Shown here in pieces: positions 47,601 to 57,587 of a DNA stretch of 64,000 nucleotides (its first letter is position 1; each line of letters opens with the position of its first letter). This DNA comes from Haliclona indistincta. Its lineage: Eukaryota > Porifera > Demospongiae > Haplosclerida > Chalinidae. The notes beneath the pieces are model-generated. The model saw only the letters and a program-made list of their open reading frames with translations. It did no database searches and was not told where the DNA came from. Position numbers and translations under genes: made by a program. The stretch is from the NCBI GenBank assembly GCA_964017065.1, contig OZ024789.1, positions 7,010,191 to 7,074,190 on the forward strand, written 5' to 3'.

Positions 47601-48600
47601 AACACTGGGCAGTATGTGTTGCTCTATAGTTGTGTGTTCTACGCTTTGTGCTGTAGTTGTGGCTATTTATTGTCTTTGTGTTAGTTGCTTGCGCTGTGCC
47701 TTCATGTGTTGTGCTGTAATTGTTGTTTGTCTCTCGGTTGCATATGCGTTGCCTGCGGTTGATGTACAGTGTTGCTCTATAATATTGTTTTCTGTCTATA
47801 ATATTGTTTTCTGTCTATTCGTTAAGCATTGCTGTGGTGGGGCGGTAGGTGTTGCACTGTACGTCTTTCTCGTCTACATGTATACGTAAGGATTGCTTGC
47901 GTTGTGCGGTATGGGTTGTACTATATAATTATTATTGGTTTCTTGTCTATATGTTATGCTTTGCTTACACTGTGCAGTATGTGTTGCACTGTACTGCATT
48001 CTTGTCTATATGTTGAATTAGGCATTGTTTGCACAGTGAGGTATGTGTTGTACTGCATTTCATTCTTGCCTATAATTTTATGTTAAGCATTGCGTGCGCT
48101 GTGGTAGGTGTTGCACTGGGTGGTTTCCTATTGTGTTGCTATACATGTGTATTGTTTCTTGGCTATGTGGTATGTGCCTGGTTGTGCTGGGTGTTGCACT
48201 ACCTTATTTGTCTGTTATGTGCTGCGCTTGTGCGGTGCAGTATTGTTTGCGCTACATGTTCATTGTTGCTTGCACTGGCTGTATTCAATATTTATTGTTT
48301 GGCTGTTTTACTTGTGCTGAGTTGTGCTACACGTACATGTGTGTTGTTTCTGGTTTATATAGTATGCATTGCTTGCATTAGCTGTGCTGTGTCTTGCTCT
48401 ACATTTATCATTAATTTGTCTATACGATTTATATTGCTTAATTGTGCTGTCCAGTATGTGTTGCGGACTTGCGGTTCGCTGATTCTTGTCTATAGTTGTA
48501 TCAGTATATGCCATTGTTGCGCTGTTACAATAATTTATACTTCATTGTTCTGCATGTTGGAGGCATACATTATTGCTTGCTACAGCCTGTTGGCATGTGG
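44613..48600 (+). other. T/G-rich interior of element 3, no gene recognised
   Basis: Short hydrophobic open frames only, a consequence of the T/G-rich composition (tgttgcactg, cagtatgtgttg repeated many times). A segment with ctttgagtatag and gtatggggttcagcctatgc recurs at about 45430, 45770 and 46575. 46326-46460 has about seven units of gctagtggtgagcattgtat, and 47290-47590 repeats tatgttgtttcctctctaca. It may be an expanded non-coding body or hypermutated coding sequence. Confidence 0.5.
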
Positions 48601-48609
48601 CTGGTTGTG

Positions 48610-48890
48610 TAGCCTTAGTGTTCGTCATCAGGTTTTCACTGAGGCGTCTGGTATTTATGTTTGTGGTGGTTACTTCGCTCCTGGTTGGTTTAGCTTTCAG
48701 TGGCATTCATCATGGGTTGATTCTACTGTTGCTGTTTTTGGGGATGTGCTGGCTGGGTTTGCATGTTCATTCTGATAACTCAACTGTGGGGGCTATGCTC
48801 TCTGAGTGATCAGTGAGACCTGTTTGGGTATTGCGCGATCTTTACTTTCATTCATCCCCTTTTATCGATAGTATCTTGTCCTGGTCTGAG
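48610..48890 (+). pseudogene. RNase H remnant of element 3
   Basis: VFTEASGIYVCGGYFAPGWF (catalytic Asp replaced by Glu) at about 48630-48690 is followed, after a frame change near 48760, by HVHSDNSTVGAMLSE at about 48762-48806. Downstream comes a stop, then PVWVLRDLYFHSS. This matches the RNase H domain order of element 1 (FSDASG ... FHVDN). Frameshifts and a stop make it inactive. Confidence 0.65.
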
Positions 48891-49159
48891 CTAGCTAGCT
48901 CTTAATTGACTTAGTTTGTACTAGCTGTGTCTTCCTCGTTGCTTTGTCTTTGTCTGTACGAGTGATGGCTTATTTGTACTTGATTGTTTGCTGTACTGTT
49001 GTGACTAATGGTGGTTTGATTACTTATTGGTTTCCAGAACATGTTGTTTCTTCTCAGTTTTTTCCTTTTCTCAGAGAGAGTTGAAGGGGTTTCAGGATCA
49101 TGAGCAGGATTGGAGGTGGTTGGTTACCTTCGGTTTTGGGGGAGTGTTTTGGGCATCGG

Positions 49160-49472
49160 TGCCGTGGGTCGGCATACACTACCCCTGTTGTTTTATGTGT
49201 AGTGGCCCCACTTGTGGTGTGGGAGATTAGGTTGTTTGTGGTGTCCTGCCTATAAGGTGGCAATGGGCTCTCATCCTTGTGGTGGAGAGTTGGTGTCCTG
49301 CCTATAAGGTGGCAGTGGGCTCTCCGTGGTGGAGAGAGAGTTGTTGCCCGTGTATATGGGAGACTGGCACTGGGGAGTGTCCCTTGCGGTAACTACAACC
49401 CTACCTCTTCCGTATTACGGTGTCGGAGGTATCGAATATGTGTAACTGTGCATTTAGGCCACGATGATTATT
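49160..49472 (+). repeat. 3-prime terminal module of element 3
   Basis: Inverse counterpart of the B repeats of element 2. It has gcatcggtgccgtgggtcgg, two repeats of gtcctgcctataaggtggca, gggagtgtcccttgcggtaa and ggccacgatgattatt at the border. Only one copy exists here, so no split repeat remains. Confidence 0.7.
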
Positions 49473-50595
49473 AACCATTATTTTATTATTATTAAATTTT
49501 TTATGTATGTGGTTTCTTGTGTACTATTGAAAAAAATATATTATAATAATAAAATAATGGTAAAAAAAATTAAAATAAATGAATTAAATTAAAAACAATG
49601 TTCCCATGACGCATGGGAACAACGGTTTTTTATTTAATTTTTTTTACCATTATTATATTATTATTTTATTTTTTATGTATTTGGTAGCTTGTGTACTATT
49701 GAAAAAAATATATAATAATAATAAGATAATGGTAAAAAAAATTAAAATAAATGAATTAAATTAAAAACAATGTTCCCATGACGCATGGGAACAATGGTAT
49801 TTTATTTAATTTTTTTTACCATTATTTTATTATTATTATATTTTTTATGTATGTGGTAGCTTGTGTACTATTGAAAAAAATATATAATAATAATAAAATA
49901 ATTGTAAAAAAATTAAAATAAAAAATTTAAATTAAAAACAATGTTCCATTCCATTATTTTATTATTATTATATTTTTTATGTATTTGGTAGCTTGTGTAC
50001 AATTGAAAAAAATATATAATAATAATAAGATAACGGGAAAAAAAATTAAAATAAAAAAATTAAATTAAGTTCCCATGACACATGGGAACAATGGTATTTA
50101 ATTTAATTTTTTTAACCATTATTTTATTATTAATATATTTTTTATGTATGTGGTTGCTTGTGTACTATTGATAATAATAATAAAATAATGGTAAATAAAT
50201 TAAAATAAAAAAATTAAAATAAAAAAATTAAATTAAGTTCCCATGACACATGGGAACAATGGTATTTTATTTAATTTTTTTACCATTATTTTATTATTAT
50301 TATATTTTTTATGTATGTGGTAGCTTGTGTACTATTGAAAAATATATATAATAATAATAAAATAATGGTAAAAAAAATTAAAATAAAAAAAAATGAAATT
50401 AAAAACAATGTTCACATGACGCATGGGAACAATGGTATTTTATTTTATTTTTTTTACCATTATTTTATTATTATTATATTTTTTATGTATGTGGTTGCTT
50501 GTGTTCTATTGAAAAAAATATATAATAATAATAAAATAATGGTAAAAAAAATTAAATTAAAAAAAATAAAATTAAAAACAATGTTCCCATGACGC
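49473..50595. repeat. AT-rich palindromic satellite, block 6
   Basis: About six or seven units, some shortened (about 49945 and 50170). It ends within a hairpin core at ccatgacgc, where the RAG1-like element is inserted. Confidence 0.92.
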
Positions 50596-50622
50596 CACAG
50601 CCGTTTTTAGTGGACATTAAGT
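50596..50622 (+). repeat. Left terminal inverted repeat of the RAG1-like element
   Basis: The heptamer CACAGCC (50596-50602) is followed by an 11-base stretch GTTTTTAGTGG and then ACATTAAGT (50614-50622). The same heptamer type and ACATTAAG block occur at the right end with a different spacing. Confidence 0.8.
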
Positions 50623-51059
50623 GTTAAATTAAAACACAAAAATTATTTCCGGTATAACGTTACAAGAAACCACAAGCTATGGCTGCGTTGCCAGGGAGGG
50701 TTGCCAAGTGTAGTCATCCGTAACCTGGTTACTTATCAACTCTATTCATGATTGAATCAATAGATCAACACCATGCGGTCAACAGTAGCTTAAGTGCGCA
50801 TTCATATACACACTAACTGCAGCTGTACAGTGGTTGCGCATGTACCAGCTGTAAAAATTCAAACGACACGCAAGAACAGTTGCTGTACACAACACTCTCT
50901 AGCACCGCCGCTACCTTGCTTGGCTGCTTGTATACTTGTTCTTTCAAACAGGTAAGAGTGTTTCTAACTATTAAGTCTAAAATATAGCAACTACGGTTTT
51001 TTTGAGGCAAGTAATAGAGCTATCAAATCATGACATAAAATGAAGACAGGTTGTTGTGA
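50623..51059 (+). promoter_or_regulatory. 5-prime untranslated region / promoter of the RAG1-like gene
   Basis: No gene is seen between the left end and the start codon. An in-frame TGA stands directly before the ATG at 51060. The promoter role is inferred from position only. Confidence 0.4.
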
Positions 51060-54000
51060 ATGGCTTCTCCGCATGATCTTGAGAGACACTGCAGAATATG
51101 TGGAGGTTTTCTGCACAAGAGAAGGAAAAGAGGGACTGAATATGAGTGCAGTTTACATTCACACTCTCTCACAAAGACCTTTGGGGTTGATGTAACAGCA
51201 GACATACCCTCAGTTCATCCCCTCAAATTCTGTGATCGCTGCTACGCATGTGTGCGCCGACAGGATAGTGCAGATGCACAAGGTCTCCCATACAATCACT
51301 CCACCACAGTATTCATCTGGGAGAAGCACACAGACAAAGAGTGTAAAGTAAGAAGTACATTACAGCAAACCATAAATTAAAAAAAATCACTATAAACAAT
51401 AGGTCTGTAATCATCTGAGTCAGCTAGGAAGTTCAAAGGGCGGAGGAAAAAACAAGAAAGATGGCAAAAATCGGGGCAGACCTAGCAAAAACAACATCTA
51501 TGACGTCACACGTCATGTCCACACTATCATGCCACCAGCCACTACCTCGATTCCTCTTGATACATCTAGTGAGCTTGCCGAGTCACTTGAGTGTTCTCTC
51601 TGCAACAATCCACTGTCTCAGCCAGTAGAACTGTCGTGTGGCTCACTGATATGTTCCGAGTGCTGTTGCTCGTGGATGAGACTGAGCAAGAGACTGGACT
51701 GCCCATGCTGTTACAACCACCAACTCAGCAACGACACAGTTAGATCACCAAATCCTGTGATCCTGTCTCTACTCGACAAGCTACATGATCAGCATGACCC
51801 ACACATCACGGTAGAGACCATTCTCACCACTCCCAGCACTACACCAACAAGCCAGATCGAGAAGCGTGTCGCGACATCACTTGTAAAGCGTCTTCTCAAA
51901 GAAAGTGACAGCAGTGTCATAAAAGTGCCTACGAAAGGAAAGGTACAATCACAGTACTTACAACTAAAATTTTTTACCATGCATACAACAATCTACAGCC
52001 AATCACTCTTGTGGCAGTACCACAAAGCAGTGTAAACACCACCACTGCTACAAAGAAGACCATCCACCGTCGTCTACAACAGGTACAAGAGGTGCGAAAT
52101 ACACTGGGCATAGACATACAGGAAGAGGTCGGCACCCTTACAAAGGAGGAGAAACAAAAGCTGTTGAAAGAGGCATTGCCTTTAGAAATCCCAGCAGACC
52201 ATGCCCTTGCCATGAAGAGCACGCTAGGTATTTCATGGACTAAGCTGCGCACACTGAGGAGGTACATGTACAGCTATGACACAATAAGCATGTACTACAA
52301 TGCTATGTAGGTGGCTAAAGACTTGCAACATTTCACTGGCTAGTGAACAGAGGCAGAGAGCTCTTGCCACTGTTGAGGTTGGAGATAACCTGGCACACGA
52401 AATGGTGCCGTTTGCCTTCTCCAAAGATGGCGGAGGAGTGCAAATCAGAGAGGCGCCATTTGTATTTGTCCCAAACCTCATTCGCAAAATTAGTGATCGA
52501 TTATCAGAACAAAGGTAATTAAAAGTTAACTAACAGCTAGCAAAAATATCAACACTACAGGTCATCAACTGGGTTCACATGGCACAATGGTGCAATTCCA
52601 GCAGATGAAATTTGGTTGAAGCTAGGAGGAGACAAGGGACATGGAAGCTTTAAGCTGACATTGCAAACTATCAACGTCACTTCTCCTAACTCCACTAAAT
52701 GCACCACAATACTTGCAGTCTTCAGAGCTGGAGACTCCAAGTATAATTTGCACACAGCCCTTGATCAGTATAAGGAGCAGATCAGAGAAATAGAGGGAAT
52801 GCAGTGGAGGTATAGTAACACTGTATACATGCTAAAACAATCTCATCACATGTACATGCACAGTTCTTGGAAACTTCGTCTATTTTTTTCGGGCGACTAT
52901 GAGTTTCTGTCTACTATGTATGGTTTATCAGGAGCTTCTGGTATGTTCAAGTTAGAGACATATTCTAATTAATGACAACCACAATTATTAGGTAGGCACT
53001 GCTGTTTGTGGTGCAAGATCTGTAGCTCCGATCTCAAGCTACCATTGGCAGTAAGAGGTCGGAGTGAAAGCAGAACATTGCACAATCTCAAAGAAGACCA
53101 TGAGAAATTCATTAAAGAAGGTTCTGGTGACCTTAAAAAGGCTAAGTTGTACTACAACTGTATTTCAGAACCTTTTTTCGACATTTGCATTGACCAAGTA
53201 AGCAAAAAGCACTACTTACGCATCAAAATCTACATTGTCAAAATTTAGGTAGCGATGCCTGGGCTACACCTCTCACTTGGTATCTTCAATCGTCTCTTCA
53301 CTCTGCTAGAAAATGCATGCCAAGAACTAGACCTAGAGTATGCATCACAAGGCGGCACTGTGACTACAGGTGGAACTTCATTCCAACAGTATGCTAAAAT
53401 GCTCGAAGAACTCTCACACCTAAAAGAGCAAAGTGTGATAAAGCAGCAAGAAAAGATGCTATGTTCCCAACTAATGTCCTACCTGCTAGTTACAGTACCA
53501 TCACCAGAGCAATCACCAACTATTGCCAACGTAAGGCAAGAGTTAGGAAAGATTGAAAAACAAAATTCAGAATTGGTAAAGTTAATTCAGAATTGTAGTA
53601 CATTTACAATAACAATTACATGTAGGAATTGAAAAGAGCTGGCATTGAAAGAGATCTTAAAAAGAAATTTGACAGAACAGATGGTCCATTTTATCGATCA
53701 CTAGACCAGTCTCTAGATGCACTACATGTACAACGACAGGCTTACCATGGAGGTACCTTTGTGGGAAATCATGTGCACAAGCTTGTCCAGGTATGCTAGC
53801 CTTTAGTACTTTACTAATAATACACACCACTCACAACTATTAGGAGAAAAATGCTACAATACTATGCACCAGACTAGTAGAAGTAGCTGAGAATGAGTGC
53901 TCTACAGTTCTATCATCAGCAAGGAAAGTGTCCACAAAGTTTAAAACAGCCTTAGTACTATTTGGAAACTGCCACAACCTCTACAATGGAGGTGTTCTAT

Positions 54001-54395
54001 CAGAGACAGAGATAGATACACTTGGTAAGCACATAACAGTAACTATAATTTACTAATTCAAATGCTTATCACCGATCACAGACACTAACATCAAAACATT
54101 CTTTGAATTCTACCGGGAAAGCTTCCCCAATGCATCCATCTTGCCCAAAATGCACTTTTTAGAGGACCATATGATACCTTGGGTGAGGAAATATGGAATA
54201 GGGTCTGGCTTGATGGGCGAACAAGGGGCCGAGTCTATCCATGCCCACATGAATCGTCACGACCAACAATTCAACGGCATCCCAAACAGCCTTGACAGGC
54301 TCAAGTACATTGTGAGGGAGCACAATCTGGAGTCTTCCCCATCTCTCAACTCTCTAATGCCACCACCTAAAAAATACAAAAAGAAATCAGATTAA
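51060..54395 (+). CDS. RAG1-like DDE transposase, 937 residues, 11 exons, intact
   Basis: Exons 51060-51347, 51403-51942, 51999-52261, 52311-52514, 52561-52809, 52864-52940, 52992-53197, 53249-53575, 53626-53790, 53844-54024 and 54082-54395 all have GT..AG borders and sum to 2814 bases in one frame. Residues 11-100 match the RAG1 N-terminal zinc region (HCRICGGFLHKR, TADIPSVHPLKFCDRCYAC). A RING finger follows at 160-200 (ECSLCNNPLSQPVELSC). The core holds LGGDKGHG (Asp456), FFSGDYEFLST (Asp526), GLSGASGRHCCLWCK with a zinc CxxC, GGTFVGNHVHKL at about 750, and GLMGEQGAESIHAHMN (Glu884, or Glu880), the order of Asp600, Asp708 and Glu962 in RAG1. By family knowledge it cuts and joins element ends in the nucleus. 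A Chapaev/N-RAG-TP-type relative is the main alternative label. Confidence 0.88.
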
Positions 54396-54960
54396 CCACT
54401 GTGTTTATACACTAATCTCGGACTCACGCACACAAATCACATCATCACACATGCTATAGTAACCATCTTCTTCTATACACAGACTGTATTCAGATTATAC
54501 CTATGCACAAGTCGCTTCTAAAATGGTGTATTATAAATACACAACCAATCTGAACTCGAGAAAGCTCTGTATACAGACAATACAAATACACTTCAACAAA
54601 AACATGTCAAATTATTGGCCAAAAAAAATAGTAGACCATTTAGTACATGTTAGCTAACCTGTAAGAGGCATGGCGAATGCGTAGAAGTATGATCCAGCTA
54701 GTCAAGCATGATCTCCTTGAGGTGACACTCTGTCTCTTTTTGAAGGGAGTCTTTACACGCGCGAAAACATAACTCAGCCCTGCTTGGTCCCTTCGAAGTG
54801 AGACTTGAACTGATCTGCAGCTCTAACACTGGTCTAGCACGTTGCTCTGGAGTTTTTGCGGTGTTATGCACGTGAGCGTCACGAGAGCGTAACAACAAAC
54901 TGCGCATTCAAACAGGAAGTCTCGTTGCTAGGTTGTTGCTATGCCACGAAAAATTTTTGG
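54396..54960 (+). other. 3-prime untranslated part of the RAG1-like element
   Basis: About 560 bp between the stop codon and the right terminus. No second gene is seen. A 69-codon minus frame (54698-54907) shows no domain and nothing like the kelch repeats of RAG2. No clear polyadenylation signal beyond AT-rich stretches. Confidence 0.55.
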
Positions 54961-54967
54961 GGGCGTG

Positions 54968-55006
54968 CCTTAATGTCTCAAACGTGATTTGGCAAAAACG
55001 GCCGTG
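54968..55006 (-). repeat. Right terminal inverted repeat of the RAG1-like element
   Basis: Read inward on the minus strand: heptamer CACGGCC (55006-55000), then 23 bases starting GTTTTTGCC, then ACATTAAGG (54976-54968). Compared with the left end the ACATTAAG block is 12 bases further in. Confidence 0.8.
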
Positions 55007-57587
55007 ACGCATGGGAACAATGGTTTTTTATTTAATTTTTTTACCATTATTTTATTATTATTATATTTTTTATGTATGTGGTTGCTTGTGTACTATTGAA
55101 AAAAAAAAATAATAAAATAATTGAAAAAAAATTAAACTAAAAAATTTAAATTAAAAACAATGTTCCCATGACGCATGGGAACAATGGTTTTTTATTTAAT
55201 TTTTCATACCATTATTTTATTATTATTATATTTTTTATGTATTTGGTAGCTTGTGTACTATTGAAAAAAATTTATAATAATAAAATAATGGTAAAAAGAA
55301 TTAAAATAAAAAAATTAAATTAAAAACAATGTTCCCATGACGCATGGGAACAATGGTATTTAATTTAATTTTTTTTGCCATTATTTTATTATTATTATAT
55401 TTTTTATGTATGTGGTTGCTTGTGTACTATTGAAAAAAAGATATAATAATAATAAAAGAATTGTAAAAAAAATTAAAATAAAAAATTTAAATTAAAAAGA
55501 ATGTTCCCATGACGCATGGGAACAATGGTATTTTATTTAATTTTTTATACCATTATTTTATTATTATCATACTTTTTATGTATGTGGTTGCTTGTGTACT
55601 ATTGAATAAAATATATAATAATGATAAAATAATTGTAAAAAAATTAAAATAAAACATATAAATAAAAAACAATGTTCCCATGACGCATGGGAACAATGGT
55701 TTTTTATTTTACCATTATTTTATTATTATTATATTTTTTATGTATTTGGTAGCTTGTGTACTATTGAAAAAAATTTATAATAATAAAATAATGGTAAAAA
55801 GAATTAAAATAAAAAAATTAAATTAAAAACAATGTTCCCATGACGCATGGAAACAATGGTATTTTATTTAATTTTTTTTGCCATTATTTTATTATTATTA
55901 TATTTTTTATGTATGTGGTAGCTTGTGTACTATTCAAAAAAATATATAATAATAATAAAATAATGGTAAAAAAAATGAAAATAAAATAATTAAATTAAAA
56001 ACAATGTTCCCATGACGCATGGGAACAATGGTTTTTTATTTAATTTTTTATACCATTATTTTGTTATTATTATATTTTTTATGTATTTGGTAGCTTGTGT
56101 ACTATTGAAAAAAATATATAATAATGATAAGATAATGGTAAAAAAAATTAAAATAAAAAAATTAAATTAAAAACAATGTTCCCATGACGCATGGGAACAA
56201 TGGTATTTTATTTAGTTTTTTTTACCATTATTTTATTATTATAATTTTTTTATGCATGTGGTTGCTTGAGTACAATTGAAAAAAATATATAATAATAATA
56301 AAATAATTGTAAAAAAATTAAAATATAACATATAAATAAAAAACAATGTTCCCATGACGCATGGGAACAATGGTTTTTTATTTTACCATTATTTTATTAT
56401 TATTATATTTTTTATATATTTGGTTGCTTGTGTACTATTGAATAAAATATATAATAATAATAAGATAATGGTAAAAAAAATTAAAATAAAAAAATTAAAT
56501 TAAAAACAATGTTCCCATGATGCATGGGAACAATGGTTTTTTATTTAATTTTTTTACCATTATTTTAATATTATTATATTTTTTATGTATGTGGTTGCTT
56601 GTGTACTATTGAAAAAAATATGTAATAATAATAAAATAATGGTAAAAAAAATTAAAATAAAAAAAATTAAATTAAAAACAATGTTCCCGTGACGCATGGG
56701 AACAATGGTTTTTTATTTAATTTTTTTAACCATTATTTTATTATTATTATATATTTTTTTGTATGTGGTTGCTTGTGTACTATTGAAAAAAATATATAAT
56801 AATAAAATAATGGTAAAAAAAATTAAAATGAAAAAAATGAAATTAAAAACTATGTTCCCATGACGCATGGGAACAATGGTTTTTTATTTAATTTTTTTTA
56901 CCATTTTTTTATTATTATTATATTTTTTATGTATGTGGTTGCTTGTGTACTATTGAAAAAAAAAATAATAAAATGATTGTAAAAAAAATTAAAATATAAA
57001 ATTTAAATTAAAAACAATGTTCCCATGACGCGTGGGAACAATGGTTTATTTAATTTTTAATACCATTATTTTATTGTTATATTTTTTATGTATTTGGAAG
57101 CTTGTGTACTATTGAAAAAAATTTATAATAATAAAATAATGGTAAAAAAAATTAAAATAAAAAAATTAAATTAAAAACAATGTTCCCATGACGCATGGGA
57201 ACAATGGTATTTTATTTAATTTTTTTAACATTATTTTATTATTATTATATTTTTAATGTATGTGGTTGCTTGTGTACTATTGAAAAAAGGATATAATAAT
57301 AAAACAATTGTAAAAAAATTTAAATTAAAAATTTAAATTAAAAACAATGTTCCCATGACGCATGGGAACAATGGTATTTTATTTAATTTTTTTTACCATT
57401 ATTTTATTATTATTATATATTTTCTGTATGTGGTTGCTTGTGTACTATTGAAAAAAAGATATAATAATAATAAAACAATTGTAAAAAAAATTAATATAAA
57501 AAATTTAAATTAAAAACAAGGTTTCCATGACGTATGGGAACAATGGTATTTTATTTAATTTTTTTTCCATTATTTTATTATCATTTA
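55007..57587. repeat. AT-rich palindromic satellite, block 7
   Basis: About 15 units, with several shortened ones (for example loss of the ttaattttt part at about 55707 and 56382). It ends abruptly at ttattatcattta against a GC-richer minisatellite. No gene. Confidence 0.92.

Larger units (their letters stand above)
43849..49472 (+). mobile_element. Decayed Ngaro-like element 3
   Basis: On the plus strand, the left end (gagcgtttataatgcaatta) resembles the inverse of the A1 terminus of element 2. The right end (49160-49472) is the inverse of a terminal module, with gcatcggtgccgtgggtcgg and gggagtgtcccttgcggtaa. The satellite is interrupted without target duplication (aattttttt / accattatttt). 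Only an RNase H remnant is recognisable. The interior (44.3-48.6 kb) is full of tandem and dispersed repeats and is strongly T/G-rich on this strand. No recombinase gene and no intact RT. Confidence 0.7.
50596..55006 (+). mobile_element. RAG1-like DNA transposon
   Basis: A 4411-bp element inserted in a satellite hairpin core. The flanks are ccatgACGC on the left and ACGCatggg on the right, so a 4-bp duplication ACGC (50592-50595 and 55007-55010) restores the usual unit exactly. The termini are CACAGCCGTTTTT and, inverted, CACGGCCGTTTTT, with 12 of 13 positions equal. One plus-strand gene of eleven exons encodes a RAG1-like transposase with no visible break. No RAG2-like gene is present. CAC ends are shared by RAG/Transib and CMC elements; RAG/Transib make 5-bp duplications and Chapaev-type elements 4-bp, so the insertion habit is nearer Chapaev while the N-terminal domains are those of RAG1. 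Confidence 0.88.

Noticed and set aside
48029..48775. A 248-codon hydrophobic frame
   Set aside because: Mostly T/G-rich low-complexity sequence; only its last part overlaps the RNase H remnant. Not a membrane protein gene.
50813..51010. Possible RAG2-like or second gene on the minus strand of the RAG1-like element
   Set aside because: Only 65 codons, no kelch or PHD pattern, and it lies in the likely promoter region.
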